NCBI RefSeq assembly: GCF_003073045.1
Contig: NC_037600.1
Span: 13,411,188-13,475,187 of the forward strand
Source: Pomacea canaliculata
Taxonomy: Eukaryota; Mollusca; Gastropoda; Architaenioglossa; Ampullariidae
Direction of reading: 5' to 3'
DNA length: 64,000 nt
The notes under the pieces are model-generated. The model was not told where the DNA came from and made no database searches. It was given only the letters and a program-made list of their open reading frames with translations. This document shows positions 13,633-28,352 of this stretch, piece after piece (the first letter of the stretch is position 1; the number at the start of each line of letters is the position of its first letter). The translations under genes were made by a program, and so were the position numbers.

Positions 13633-16600
13633 GCTAACATCTCGATGTGCATCAAAGCCTTTTTTATGTCCTCGCTGCAAGAGAAGAAGAAAAAGACGAA
13701 GACTTCTGAAGACCAAATGCCTGACTAGATTGATGTTCAAAGATAATTATTCTGTCTTCAAGCTCGCTCGTATGGAGTGAACACCTCTCATTTTTCTGTG
13801 TTATAGCTTTTGATGTCCTCGAATGGTAGACAAACCATTTTAATGGCCTTTTCTGGTGCTACAGTCGTTTATTTGCTTAATACTGAGTGTGAAAAAAAGG
13901 ACTGGTATCATCAAATGTGAGGAGTATAAATCTGATTGATGCTGCTTTTTTAAACAGAATAATAAAAAAATTGGAGATAAAAATAAAATAATAAAAATAG
14001 AAGAGAAAGATTTTCCGGAAATTCTACTAATGTAAGAAGAAATAAATACACGCTTTTGCCTTTTCTTGTTGTAAGTTCTGGCACGCTCATGTTCTTGTAA
14101 CTGATAAGCTTCGTCAGCAGAAGTAGAGGTCGACCTCCCAGGTCGAGTTGGCTGATTCTAATGCTTGAAGCTTGCACGTGGTGCGTGCGGCCTCGCTCGT
14201 GTTCCAAGAGGGGCAAGGGGTGGATTCCGGATTGTGTGGAACGTGTGTGGTGAAGTGGAGGTGGGTGGGAAGAAGAATATTCGATAATTTTGCTGTGAAC
14301 AGATGAGATGACGTATGTGAACGCTGTGTCTGGCGTGTGAACGCTGTTTGCAGAGCTGAAGTGAACAGACATGCGCACAGGACATGTGAATGGCGCGCTG
14401 AGGAAATACCTGCTGCGATTTTTGTTTGTTTGTTTGTTTTGTGTTATGGCGAGCGTCTACTTTCCCCGCAGGTGCAATTAATGTATGTGTATTAACTTAT
14501 TAAACTGCCTTGAGCTTGCACTTTTTTCTTTGTTGATGTGTGTGTTGTGTGTGGCTGGAAACAGTTCAATGTGTGTGTGTGGACTGTTGGAGTAGTGATG
14601 ATGATGATGATTGATGATGATCACAGAGATTAATACAAACAGCACAATAACATAGGGGTGACAGTTTCAGTAAATTAAGAACAATAGCTCAAGCAGACGT
14701 TGTCCAGCAGTCATCTCTTTTACCGACATTTGAGTGTCATATGAACACATGAACAGAGATATGAACATATGAACGGACATATCAACAAATAAACAGACAT
14801 ATGAACAGCGCTGCTTTTAAAACAAAGCTTTCCTATAAATATTACAGTGTAATAAACAAACCTTCCTCAGAGACAAATACCGATAGTTTCAATGAATCGT
14901 GTGAGTGCGAGTGTACGGAGAGTAACAGGAGGAAGAGAGCTGAGGAAGAAAAAAAGCAAATTAAGAAAAAAAGGAATTTAAAAAAAAAAAAACCTCCACA
15001 CAAACCTCTATTCTTTAGAGCGTGCAGAGTAAAAAGAAGCTGTGGTGGAAAACTAATCAACAACTTATATCAGTGAGCCAACCATGCATTTACAAGAAAA
15101 TTCCCTGTCAATAGGTGAAGTAGTTCAGCGCGATTTGTGCAGAAAACCTATAAATGACGCTTTACTTCACACTCCCTGCCAGGAAGTCGCGAGTGGGATA
15201 AAGGGAGAGCATCCATGACTGTGTCTGTTCAACACTTTGTTATCTCCCATTTCGCTCTCTGGCAACACTATAAATATGGAACAGCTTTCATGGAGCGAAG
15301 GATGTCGTCATAACGGGTAAATCAAGAGCAAGCCTCCTACCTCCGTGGTTATAAAATGGCGTCCAGAGAGCGCGAGGTATCTCTACCCCTGAAACTTTAG
15401 TTATCAATCACTGGTAAATTAACATAAAGCACGGTTCAGCGGGCGTTGAACTACGAAATCAATTAATGTTTTCTAAATTTCGCCACGGATAAAAAAAAGG
15501 GTCCTAGATACTCAAATGCCTAGCAACAACTGACTCCAGCGACAAGTCCAGCGTCAAGACCGTACAACACCAGTGGTTACCCCTGCCTCGGGTGTTACAC
15601 GGTCTTGATGTCGATACAGCATGACACTACTGAGACGATGCCTCGTTACATAGTTTCTGATGTCTCCGAGGCATTCCCGCATGTCATCATGGAAAATCCC
15701 TGTCAATGGCTCACCTTGTTAGCCACTGAGTGAGCAGTGTTCAGGGAGTGAACTACCCGTGCAAACAGCCCCGGGTACAGTGCGACACCAGTAACCGGTG
15801 GGGTAGCCAAGAACACGCCGGTACAAATCCTCTTACCTAATCTCTTATCTCTTGTAGGAATACAAGTGTTCACATAAGATGACTCAAATAAAAACACAAA
15901 GAACTTTCATTATGTGAGTGTGTGATTGCGTGTTTGTGTGTGAAATGTCAGGTGTGATCTGTCTAACACTCTAACCCTTTCAAGTTATACAGCATTAGTG
16001 ACCTAGAGTTCACATACAAAGTGTATATAGTAACACATTTCTGAATATTTACTTGCAGTTTGAATAAAATATAATATACGTATGGGACAGCAAAGCACGC
16101 GCGCGCTCGAACACACACACAGAAGACCTTAAAATATTTCACATGTGTGTGTGTGCGCGCGTCGTGAAAAGAGACAAAACTAATGAAAGGTAAGTAGTCA
16201 AGATTCTATGGAGGTAATATCTGCGGTCCATTGTCCTCAATTATGAATTTTATTAAATACTACAAAATGATCGGACTAATACGAAATTACTTATGTACCA
16301 AATCACCATGATCTTTGGGGGATGGAATATAATCAGTTCCACTGATTGTCTGTAATTTAAAGTCCATAATCTCAGAATTATTTACTCGCTTTCCACCGAC
16401 AAACAGCTAACAGCTAATCCCGGGTGGTTACGTGTTGACCACGAGCTGCTACTGTCCCCGACCACAGCTGCCGGCAGTCTTACGTCATGAATGGCCCCTG
16501 GACGTCACGTCCACCCAGTTATGGGCGGGTGGGAGTAAATCTCCGGGGCCTACGTTGCGTCAGACAAAGCTACCCAGCCAGATGATGACGTCGCGTCAGG

Positions 16601-18057
16601 CGTCAGATGCAGGTGGCGCCGCAGGCATGGAAGACGGGAAAGAAGTGGCCCGACTGACGACGTGTGACGGTTGGCTGGTGATCAGCAGCGAGGGCTCTAG
16701 GACAGTAAGCACGAGCGAGATGACCACGTGATCTGACGCTTGATTGACCCTCTTGCCCCGAGCACCGACGTCACAAGGTCAGCCAGATTGCTCAAAGGCA
16801 GCTGAACACCACAACACTCTTTCCTTTGTTCTTGGAACAAAACAACCTATCAACACCAGTTGATTAATACAACGACCGGCCAGCCGGCCATCCCATCATG
16901 GCGCGGCACGCCTCAGACTGTTGACCCTGACAGTCGCAGTAATTGCTGTCTTTCACACCTCCCCCTTCCTGTTACTTTTCCCTGTCCCCTTCCACCTTCC
17001 AGGCTAAAAAAAAAAAAACCCCGAGCTGACTGTCTTAAGGACAGTGCCACCTACAATAATTGACAAAACTTTTACTTTCAGACTCACTGTCAGCTAGAAG
17101 CTAACGAACAAATCATCTAACAGTAATGAGATAGTATATAAATAAGATACCTTCGCTCATAAATAAGATTGACAAAAATAAAAGATGGAGACCTATTTCT
17201 CAGGGTTCCCTCCTAAATTGGAAATTAAATTGAATGAAGAGGATGATCAACTAGTTCGACTGGCAGTAAAATAAAATACCAATCCTAATGTCACCCGTCT
17301 AAACTTTGCTGTTTCCCGAGCTGAGAGAACAGCCATAAAGCTGGCAAGAGAGACAGATGGCAAGAGAAATACAAAAATCTTTGTTTGTGCTCATCGAAAA
17401 GAAAGCAATGTTCCTTTGCTTGTACTTATAAGAAGTTCGCTTCTATTGACACCCACAACCACCCCTTCCTCACCACACAAGCACCACCAGTCGTCACCCT
17501 TGTTATCGCCTGTTGTGTAACGATGACCAAGTAAAGGTGAGGTAGACTCGGTGGACACGCTCTGCTGGTCACGGTCTTATCGAAGGTAACTACCCGTACC
17601 CCGCGGAGGACAGGTGCTTAAACAACTGCTCCACGTCATCACTGCTATCACTCTAAGCTTGTGTGTGTGTGTAAGAGATGATTACGCAAATTGGAATCAA
17701 CCAATTAAAATTGTTAGACTCGCTCGACCTTTGTACTCTCCACCAGAAGAGACAGACCAGGAGCTTTCCCGAGGGTTGTTAGTCTCACTCGGTACCTTCT
17801 ACCGATGACACTTGTGAGCCACGTGTGGACTATCTTAGTGTGCTGACTCAGAAACGATCATAATTTTTTTTTAAAAAAAAGGCTTGTGGAAAAACGTAAG
17901 TTACATTTTTATTGTCTGCTTTTGAAACCTATTTATATTTTTTTCACATTTGAGTTATCAAAACAGAATCCTGGCCGCGTTAAGAATGAAGGAGAAAGTT
18001 AGTTTAATATTAGTGTGTCAGGTTTCTGTTATATCGTGTTATTTAGTTTTGCTGCAG
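13633..18057. other. non-coding stretch between FABP and kinase 1
   Basis: Contents include an imperfect tandem repeat of an ATATGAACA-like unit near 14740-14808 and a GATGAT patch near 14597-14620. No coding exon was recognised. Because the first coding exon of kinase 1 is preceded by an acceptor site, at least one 5' UTR exon of that gene should lie in this interval. Confidence 0.5.
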
Positions 18058-18071
18058 GAAACCTTGTGGAA

Positions 18072-21042
18072 ATGGCCGTTGGACTGAAAGACTTTTCAAT
18101 GGTGAAATATCTTGCATCTGGAAGTAAGTTTTTAGCGATTACTGCATGAATAAGACAAATGTTCTTCAGCACTTACACTTAAAAAATAAACAACAACAAC
18201 AAACATGTAAAGGCGCACTCAAGAGACAGAGAAATCCAGATCCATTTGTTTTTAGGAGGCAAAATAAACTCACGACTTATTTCTACTGTGTAAGTAAATT
18301 AATCTACAAAGCTGGAATGCGAGATGACACACTGTGGTATGTTGTTGTTTTGGTATGTTTGTCAACATAACGTCATTTTAGGTGTAAATTGGTGTATTTG
18401 TATTTTGACTTTTTACACACTTTTTACATCGTATTCAAAATGCACAAACTAAATTAATATTTGTTAAAAAAAATGTCGTTTTGCACCTTTTGAGGTAAGA
18501 AGTATTCTAACGACGGTTGCAGGCTTTGCCAGAGTATTTCTCGTGCGGAAGGTCGGAGGAAGAGACGACGGGACGCTGTACGCCATGAAGCGGGTACCCA
18601 AGGGAAGTAGCAGAAAAGCCAAGCGCGTGCGCATGGAGCGTGACGTGCTTGACTACATCCGGTATTTCCCGTACGTCACCAACATGCACTACGCGTTTGG
18701 GACGGAAGCGGCCGTGTACCTGGTCACAGGTAAGTGGGAGACATTTATATGTAACGATTAATAATGACGTAATAATTTGAGAGCGACACGAGTTAATTAG
18801 AGGGAGGAAGCCGGAGTACCCGGAGAGAACCCCAGATGGTCAGCCCTGTGTTCTCATTTCTCATTTCCCTCTCTCCATAATCCTGCATTCTTTTATTTGT
18901 TTCTTTGATTCTTTGCTTGGAGTCTCTCTTTCATTCTTTCAGGCTGCTTTTCTTTTTATTTGTCTTTCTCTGTTCTTAATTAGTGGTGGTGGACAGTTGA
19001 CGCCATCTTCTTATGAATGTTTTAGTCGATTCGTCGGCTTTATTTTTTTGCTAAAATTCCTTGCAGACTTCGTGCGCGGCGGCGACCTGTCCAGGCTTCT
19101 GCACGAGCGCAAGTTCTTGGAGGAACGTGACGTCAGGATGTACGTGGCTGAGCTTGTCCTGGCCCTGACTGGTCTTCACAGGGTGAGCTTCATTATTGCA
19201 TGTGGTGGTGGTGGTGGAACTGAATGACGATAACTCTCCCTGTATCTGTGTGTGTGTTTCGTTTTTTAGAGCGGAGAGATTTATGTGGGTGCGTAAAAAC
19301 ATTTTCAAGCACACCACGTGACATATATCTGTGTATATATGTGTATGCCCGTGCATTTCTAACAGGTCGGAATTGTCCACCGCGATCTCAAGGAGAGAAA
19401 TATTCTTCTGGATTCCAACGGACACGTTGTCGTCGCGGACTTCGGGTTCAGCAAGTTCCTTAACTTGTCGGAGGTTTGTGTGAACAGCTCACTCCCCCAT
19501 CGCTACCCTCCGTCTCTACGGGTACAGAAGGGGGTACATTTTGTTTATGTCACTTTGTCAAAACATTTTGAGGGAATATTATCATATTTACTTGTTTAGC
19601 TGTAAACTGAAAATACACAGGAAAATACCGTCTTGAAAGTTACATGCCTACCTTTTAAATTAATTAAATGAACACCTGTTTATTTTTATTTATATATTTT
19701 ATAATTATCTGTAACACGTGTTACAGAAGGAAAAGACCTACTCCTTCTGCGGTACCTTAGAATACATGGCGCCGGAAGTGATCAACCATACTTTAGGAAT
19801 GGATCAGGTGAGTGAAATCATTTTTAAAACATTATACAATTATTAGCACGAAATATTCAATACGGTATTATTTTGCAAGACTTTTAATAAAATAGTAATA
19901 GAAACAACAAAATAATTACTCAACATATCAGTAAAAAGTCCAAACAGTAATTTTGCTGCACAATGTTTTACCGAACCTGTGTTAAGATAATTCTTTCTTG
20001 GCCTCAAACTCAACGAGTTGTCCTTAGTCGGACAAATACAGACAAAGGATTATGTAACAACTTTCCCAAGCTTGGATAAACGGTTGTCTACATCTGTCAT
20101 GTCAAGACTGTGGATATTAAATAGAATGTGAAATGTCTGTAAATGTACATGGGAGACTAACAGTTGCGGGTGTTGTGCTGCAGGCAGTGGACTGGTGGGC
20201 TCTGGGTGTGGTGACGTGTAAGCTTCTCGGCGGGTTGTCGCCCTTCTGTGTGGAGACGGAGACAACTCTAGGAAAGCCATCTTTGAGTAAGTCACCGCCA
20301 TTCTATCTTCGGTTTTGTTTTTGTTTTTTGTTTGTTGTTGTTTTTTGTTTTGTTTTGTTTTTTCTGTTTGGTTTTTTTGTTTGTTTGTTTGTTTTGTTTT
20401 GTTTTTTTGCTTTTTTTTCTCTCCACAACCCATCCATGTCCGCTAAGCCCCAAACTTTTTCTCGCCTGCCTTTCCTTCTCCCTTTCTTGCCCCGATCCTC
20501 CTAATACAAGAGAACCCTTTGTCATGATTTGTTGTAATATTATTTTTCAGCCGTATCCTGCACGGGCAGCCGACCTTTCCCCCGGCGGCGTCTCTCGAAG
20601 CCCGAGACTTCATGCAGGCGCTGCTGACAAAAGATCCCGAGAAGCGCCTGGGATCTCGCGGAGTGGACGAGATCAAGGCTCACCCCTTCTTCCGCGGACT
20701 GAGTTGGGACGAGGTGATGGCCAAGACCAACCGGGTGCCTTTAATACCCGAAGTTCTCAGCGACCAGGAGCTGACTGAGTCTCACAAGCGCGTGCCTTTG
20801 AAGGAGTGTGACGTCACAGCGCCCCCTGAAGACAACATTTTTTATGAGGTTGTACAGCACACAGTTTGTTGTCGTGATGGTCGCCATCATCATCGTCATC
20901 GCTTTACTTGTCATTAAAAGCACAATAGGCTGATCATTACCATCACGTTCGATGTCTGTTTCAGGGATTTACCTATGTGGCAGCCTCCATCTTGCTGTCA
21001 GAAATAACGGACGAGGAGGACCTGTCAATGACATCTGACTAA
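18072..21042 (+). CDS. MSK/RSK-like AGC protein kinase 1 (single kinase domain)
   Basis: Ser/Thr protein kinase resembling the N-terminal kinase of MSK (RPS6KA4/5). Coding exons: 18072-18123, 18523-18729, 19067-19182, 19366-19473, 19727-19807, 20184-20286, 20551-20848 and 20965-21042. One base must be added near 20271 to join exons 6 and 7 in frame, giving about 347 residues. Visible landmarks: glycine loop ASGSFARV (two of three glycines are Ala), VAIK-type Lys40 in [12 protein letters not shown] at about 130-137, DFG at 150-152, [20 protein letters not shown], and [21 protein letters not shown] of the C-lobe. The AGC tail ends with [11 protein letters not shown], like the MSK hydrophobic motif. 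It lacks the second, CaMK-type kinase domain of MSK/RSK. The start is the ATG at 18072, just inside an exon with an upstream acceptor. It may be a functional short kinase with an assembly error, or a decaying copy. Confidence 0.82.
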
Positions 21043-21377
21043 TAGTCTCCTGCAATTCTGGTCTTGATTGGCCCGCTAGCAAGTTGCTAGTAGTATCATT
21101 GTTTACAAAAGTGACAGTCAAGGTAAATATCATAATGTGTGCAATATTTTATCATTGGACACATCCCAGGATGAACTTTTAAGCTCATAGACATTGTACT
21201 CCAGTCCTGCAGTCAGTCATGTTTAACAAATAATTTTAGATGACAAATTTACATACGTATATTTTGAACATCAACGATCACAAATTGAAAATGAGAGTTC
21301 ATGAGGTAAAGCATGTAGAAATATAATTATTAAATGGTAAAATTATATATATATTGAATATTATGTTGAACATAAGA

Positions 21378-21392
21378 AATAAATTGAATAAA
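21378..21392 (+). terminator. candidate polyadenylation signals of kinase 1
   Basis: Two AATAAA hexamers at 21378-21383 and 21387-21392 lie about 340 bases after the kinase 1 stop. Confidence 0.4.
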
Positions 21393-21517
21393 AGATAATA
21401 TTTTAGTTGTCTTTAGAAGTAAAGTGCTCTCCATTCAATAAAGGTGTTTGAGTGACAGATAATATGCTTGATCAGAAAGCAATTCTTGAACAAATCACTA
21501 AAACCTGTTTATTCCAG

Positions 21518-22039
21518 ACGAATTTACAAATTATCAGTGATGTTTGCCAGTACTTGGCAAATGACAAGTGCTTGACACCAGAGGACAGAGCTTTCTTTAA
21601 TCAAGTGTACAGTGAGTAGCGAACATGGATTCTGACATTATATTTATATTCTGACATTATATTTATACACACATTCATAACATCACAAGTCACTTCGCTC
21701 TATATAGAGTGTTAGCATTACATGTACACACTACATAATACAAAATAGCACTAACACACAAGAGTCATACTTGTGTAGGGTCTGAGTATATTATGGGATA
21801 CACTACACTATCACTATTACAGGTTATCATAGCATTGAATGATTTCATTACATTTGTCTCATTTTCATATATATACTTTCAGAGGATGAAATTCTTGAGA
21901 AAGTCCAGTTTCTGGATGACTGCCTTGTGCCGGGCAAGATGTTTGTTTGCACTTCAAGAGAAAAGACAAGGAGTTTATATCATGCTGCCTACATAAAGAA
22001 TATGAGCTCTGTGGCGGAGTTCTCATGCTCCTTTCGAGT
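21518..22039 (+). CDS. unassigned two-exon coding fragment
   Basis: Two exons with good splice sites join in frame. The first is 21518-21611 (acceptor TTCCAG, donor GTGAGT, ends one base into a codon). The second is 21883-22039 (acceptor TTTCAG, donor GTGAGT). The 84-residue product contains the stretch LTPEDRAFFNQVY and then KDEILEKVQFLDDCLVPGK. I do not recognise the family. The first exon begins in phase 0, the same phase as the end of the penultimate kinase 1 exon, so an alternative 3' end of that kinase is possible. More likely this is part of a separate gene whose next exon is missing or displaced by the LINE that begins at about 22525. No upstream start was found. Confidence 0.4.
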
Positions 22040-22524
22040 GTGAGTATGCTCTTTAGAAATTTTGCATTTATATTTCTTATTATTATTAAGGTATTTTATC
22101 CTTGAAAAGATTTCTCTTTGGAGGGAGGGGATGAGGGAAGGAGGGGAGGGGTAACCAGCCTACCCTGCGGGTTGTTTGCACACACATCTAAAAACGCGGA
22201 AAAGCAGGCAGATATAAACAAGACCAATGAGTCATTTTTAAATATTATTTACGCTTTTCTGGACATGGGGACATTAGATGACCTGGAATGGGGTGAGTTG
22301 TGAGTTGAGCAACTGCCTTGCTTGATGTTCCATCCATGAGACCTCCACCTAGTGTGCGTCAAACGAGTCTATTTTTACATCTTCATCGTATTTATTTGTT
22401 TACTTTCATTGAAGCGTTAGGATGGGAAAGGAAGACAAATAATATTATTGTACGACAACAGTTCATAATATATAAAAGAACTATATACCCCAGTTATGTT
22501 GTTTTGCTCTTCCGTGTTTTTAGC
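22040..22524. other. non-coding stretch before the LINE
   Basis: G-rich patch near 22115-22150 (GGGAGGGG-like) and otherwise AT-rich. No feature beyond the end of the unassigned fragment is recognised. Confidence 0.4.
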
Positions 22525-23434
22525 TGTGTGTGTGCTCCATTGTCGCCGTTCCTCTTCATCCTGGCCATGGACTGGATCATGAAAACTTCCACCGACAGTG
22601 AGAGGAGAGGGATCAGATGGACCATGACTATGACAGCAACAACAACGCTGGAAGACTTGGACTTTGCTGTCACACAGCCACCAAGACATGCATGAAAAAA
22701 CAAAGGCCTTCTCAGAAACAGCTGGAAACCTTGGCTTGAAGGTCAGCACAAAGAAAACGAAAAGTATGAGAGTGAACGCCAGAGTCCAAGACAGCATCAA
22801 ACTAAATGGAGAAGAGATTGAGGAAGTTGACAGTTTCACCTATCTTGGGTCCAAAATGTCAAACACCGGGGATGCGGAGGTGGAGATTCGAGCCCGACTG
22901 GCGAAAGCCAGCCACGCCTTCGCCTCACTCAGGAGCACATGGAAGGCAACAAACATCAGCCAGAAGATCAAACTGAGAATCTTCAAGTCAAATGTGATCA
23001 GCACCCTTCTTTACGGATTAGAATCATGGAAGATGACCAAAACCATCAGTAACAAGCTTGATGTCTTCTATAACAGATGTCTCAGGCGCATACTTAACAT
23101 CTGTTGGCCAAACACCATCACCAACGAAGAACTCGATCCACCAAAGAACTGAAACCGAGTCCATCACCACGCAGGTTCAACGAAGGCGTTGGCGATGGAT
23201 TGGACATGTGCTCCGCCAGCAGACAGCAGACCTTTCCAGAGTCGCCCTACGATGGACTCCAGACGGCCGAAGAAAACGAGGCCGCCCAAAGGAAACTTGG
23301 AGAAGGACAATGGAAAGGGAGATGAAAGGAAAGGGCTGGACATGGGGTCACCTAGAGCGGGTTTCAGCCGATCGACATCAGTGGCAGACTCTGGTTGGGG
23401 CCTTGTGTGTAACCTGATGCACGAAGAGGAATAG
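22525..23434 (+). mobile_element. 5'-truncated, dead non-LTR retrotransposon (LINE) fragment
   Basis: This is the 3' part of a reverse-transcriptase open frame. It begins with SPFLFILAMDWIMK, continues through GLKVSTKKTKSM, DSFTYLGSKMSNTGD, LLYGLESWKMTK and LRRILNICWPN, and ends with the conserved tail RRWRWIGHVLRQ, GRRKRGRPKETWRR and WQTLVGALC. The frame changes after about 22660 and again near 23150. Where an FADD-type catalytic box is expected after LEDLDFA, the two frames overlap and the Asp pair is missing. The endonuclease and the 5' half of the RT are absent. It sits between the two kinase genes and is inactive. The exact clade (RTE/CR1-like) cannot be fixed. Confidence 0.85.
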
Positions 23435-23908
23435 ACAGATAGTGCTCCCTTGGAGAGTTTCACTGGGTGTCTCTCATAATCTCCGAGTGTCTCTTTCCCT
23501 TTTACCACTCAGTTTGCTGGAGTGATAAGGACAAAAATTATTTTAATGTGAATGATAAATTCTTTGATTTGTAGGATCATAAATATTCTTACAGCAAATT
23601 TAATAAAAGAAAGCAAAGCAAAAATAAAACACTGAAAAACTTTATTTGGCAGTTTATTGCTTAAAAAAACACACAAGCGCGCGTCCACTCCCGAGAGCTA
23701 GTTATAAAGCATGTGTCTTGTCCAGGTTAGTGATACAAACAATGCACAAAATGGTCAAATCTGTGAAGAGTGTCTCGTAGAAATTACAAAGATACAATTT
23801 GAAGTCCAGAGAAGAAAAGGCGACAATAACGTGTTTTTGTTTTTTTTTGTTTTTTTTTTTAATATATTTTTTTATATTATACAGTAGAATTTATCAACAT
23901 TAACATGT
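23435..23908 (-). other. kinase 2 3' UTR region with polyadenylation signal
   Basis: Minus-strand DNA after the kinase 2 stop. A minus-strand AATAAA lies at about 23640-23645 (TTTATT on the plus strand), about 265 bases beyond the stop. A T-rich tract at 23835-23880 lies in the probable 3' UTR. No other gene is seen. Confidence 0.4.
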
Positions 23909-26845
<2,937 letters not shown>

Positions 26846-28352
26846 TGTTACTGCAACACAAAAACACAAAGAGGATGGTCGTTAACAGGACCGCTGCCAT
26901 GCCACGTGGCAACAAACCAACATCACGAGTCATTCCTTTTCTCTAAGTTGTTTACGAGCACTAATTGTGTTTTTTCCTAATGTAATTATCCAGCTTAATG
27001 TAATTATCCAGCTTTTTGACAATCAGAAGTAAACTCCGTTTGAGATGCTCCTGAAAGCAGTTTCGGTGTCATAAAAGTGAAATTTTTGCAAGGAAATTAG
27101 ACGGACCCAAATGACATGGAGACATCGTCTGTGAAACGTTTTGGCGTGAATCACACAACGGGTGCTAAACTATATGTGAATGCGATAAAGCCTTCAAATC
27201 AACAATTGTGTCAGTAACAAAACATCAACTCACATTACAAATACTATTTCGCAGGAATGTCTACAGTTTCATGCAAAAACGTGCGCGTGCTCAAACGTTC
27301 ATACCTAAATAAAAAAAAAATTCCTTTCTTACCTTCTATGACAAGTAGAAAAGAGTCTCCTAGCAACGTGAAAGTGAAGTCTGTTGGACAATTGACTTGA
27401 CACCGACACTGTCGTCGGTATGACTGACCAGTACTAGAAGAACTGAACAATGACTGGTACACCGCCACGTGGTGGCGACCTCAGTGAAGTCAGCAGTTGG
27501 TTGTTGCCATGCTGGCCAGCGAATTTTTGTGAACACTTTCACACCTTGCCGGCGCCCCGCGGAGAGCTTGAGGACCTCACGAAGGGCAGTTGCCATTGTT
27601 TGCAAGAATAGTTCAAAACAGGTGAGTTGTTTTGTCTGGTGACAGTCATTAGCCAATGGGAGCGCTACCAGAGTAATTGATGTGGAAACTTGTTGATGAT
27701 TAAAATCAGACACAAGAAAAAAAAGGCTACTTTTTCTAAGCCACTATTTTTTCCTTTTCCTTTTTTTTTTTTTTTTTTTTTTTGAGATGCGGTAAGAAAA
27801 GAGAAAGATATAGAAAGAAGAAATTCTAAGGTTCTAAGAAAAGGAGTATTGCAGCTGCTCATACTTTGCATACCTGAACATTTCGTTTCTCGGTGCAAAT
27901 GAATCAAACATCAACAAATCAGTCGTCATCCACACAGCTGTGACACATGCCAAAACCCTAGTTTCTTTCAGTTTTAATTCATTTTATTTTACAAGAGAAT
28001 GACAACACATCGACACCATCAAACAGAGAGACAATCTGTACGATGAAGCATAATTATCTCTCACACAAACAAAGCCACATATCAACAAAGAGAAACCTGC
28101 AGATCCCTGTCGACACCAATTGTCTCCTGCTCAAAAAAAAAAAAAAAACAACAAACAAAAAACAAAACTGAGGCACCGAAATGGAAGGGCGCATCTCATC
28201 CAAACATCCAGAATCAGGTACGACTCCAAACAAATGTCAAAACGAAGTCCAAGGAGAGACGACAACATATCAGGTGAGAGAAAGTCAAAGCAGTCGCCAG
28301 GGGACATCACTCTTCAGGTCAGTGTTGGTAATAACAGGAGTTAAGGGTCTTG
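26846..28352 (-). other. upstream region of kinase 2, possible 5' UTR exon, and flank of lectin gene 1
   Basis: A minus-strand acceptor (TTGCAG) lies five bases before the kinase 2 start codon, so a 5' UTR exon should exist upstream. The minus-strand donor GAAG/GTAAGAA at 27333/27332 is a candidate for its end. A short 20-base tandem repeat (TAATGTAATTATCCAGCT) occurs at about 26978-27014. A poly-T run occupies 27760-27783. From about 27887 the sequence matches the 3' flank of the second lectin gene near 31000. A minus-strand AATAAA near 27979 may end lectin 1 transcripts. Confidence 0.4.

Noticed and set aside
20290..20540. Open frames with long hydrophobic F/L/V runs inside a kinase 1 intron
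   Set aside because: They are produced by the T/G-rich intron sequence, not by a membrane protein.
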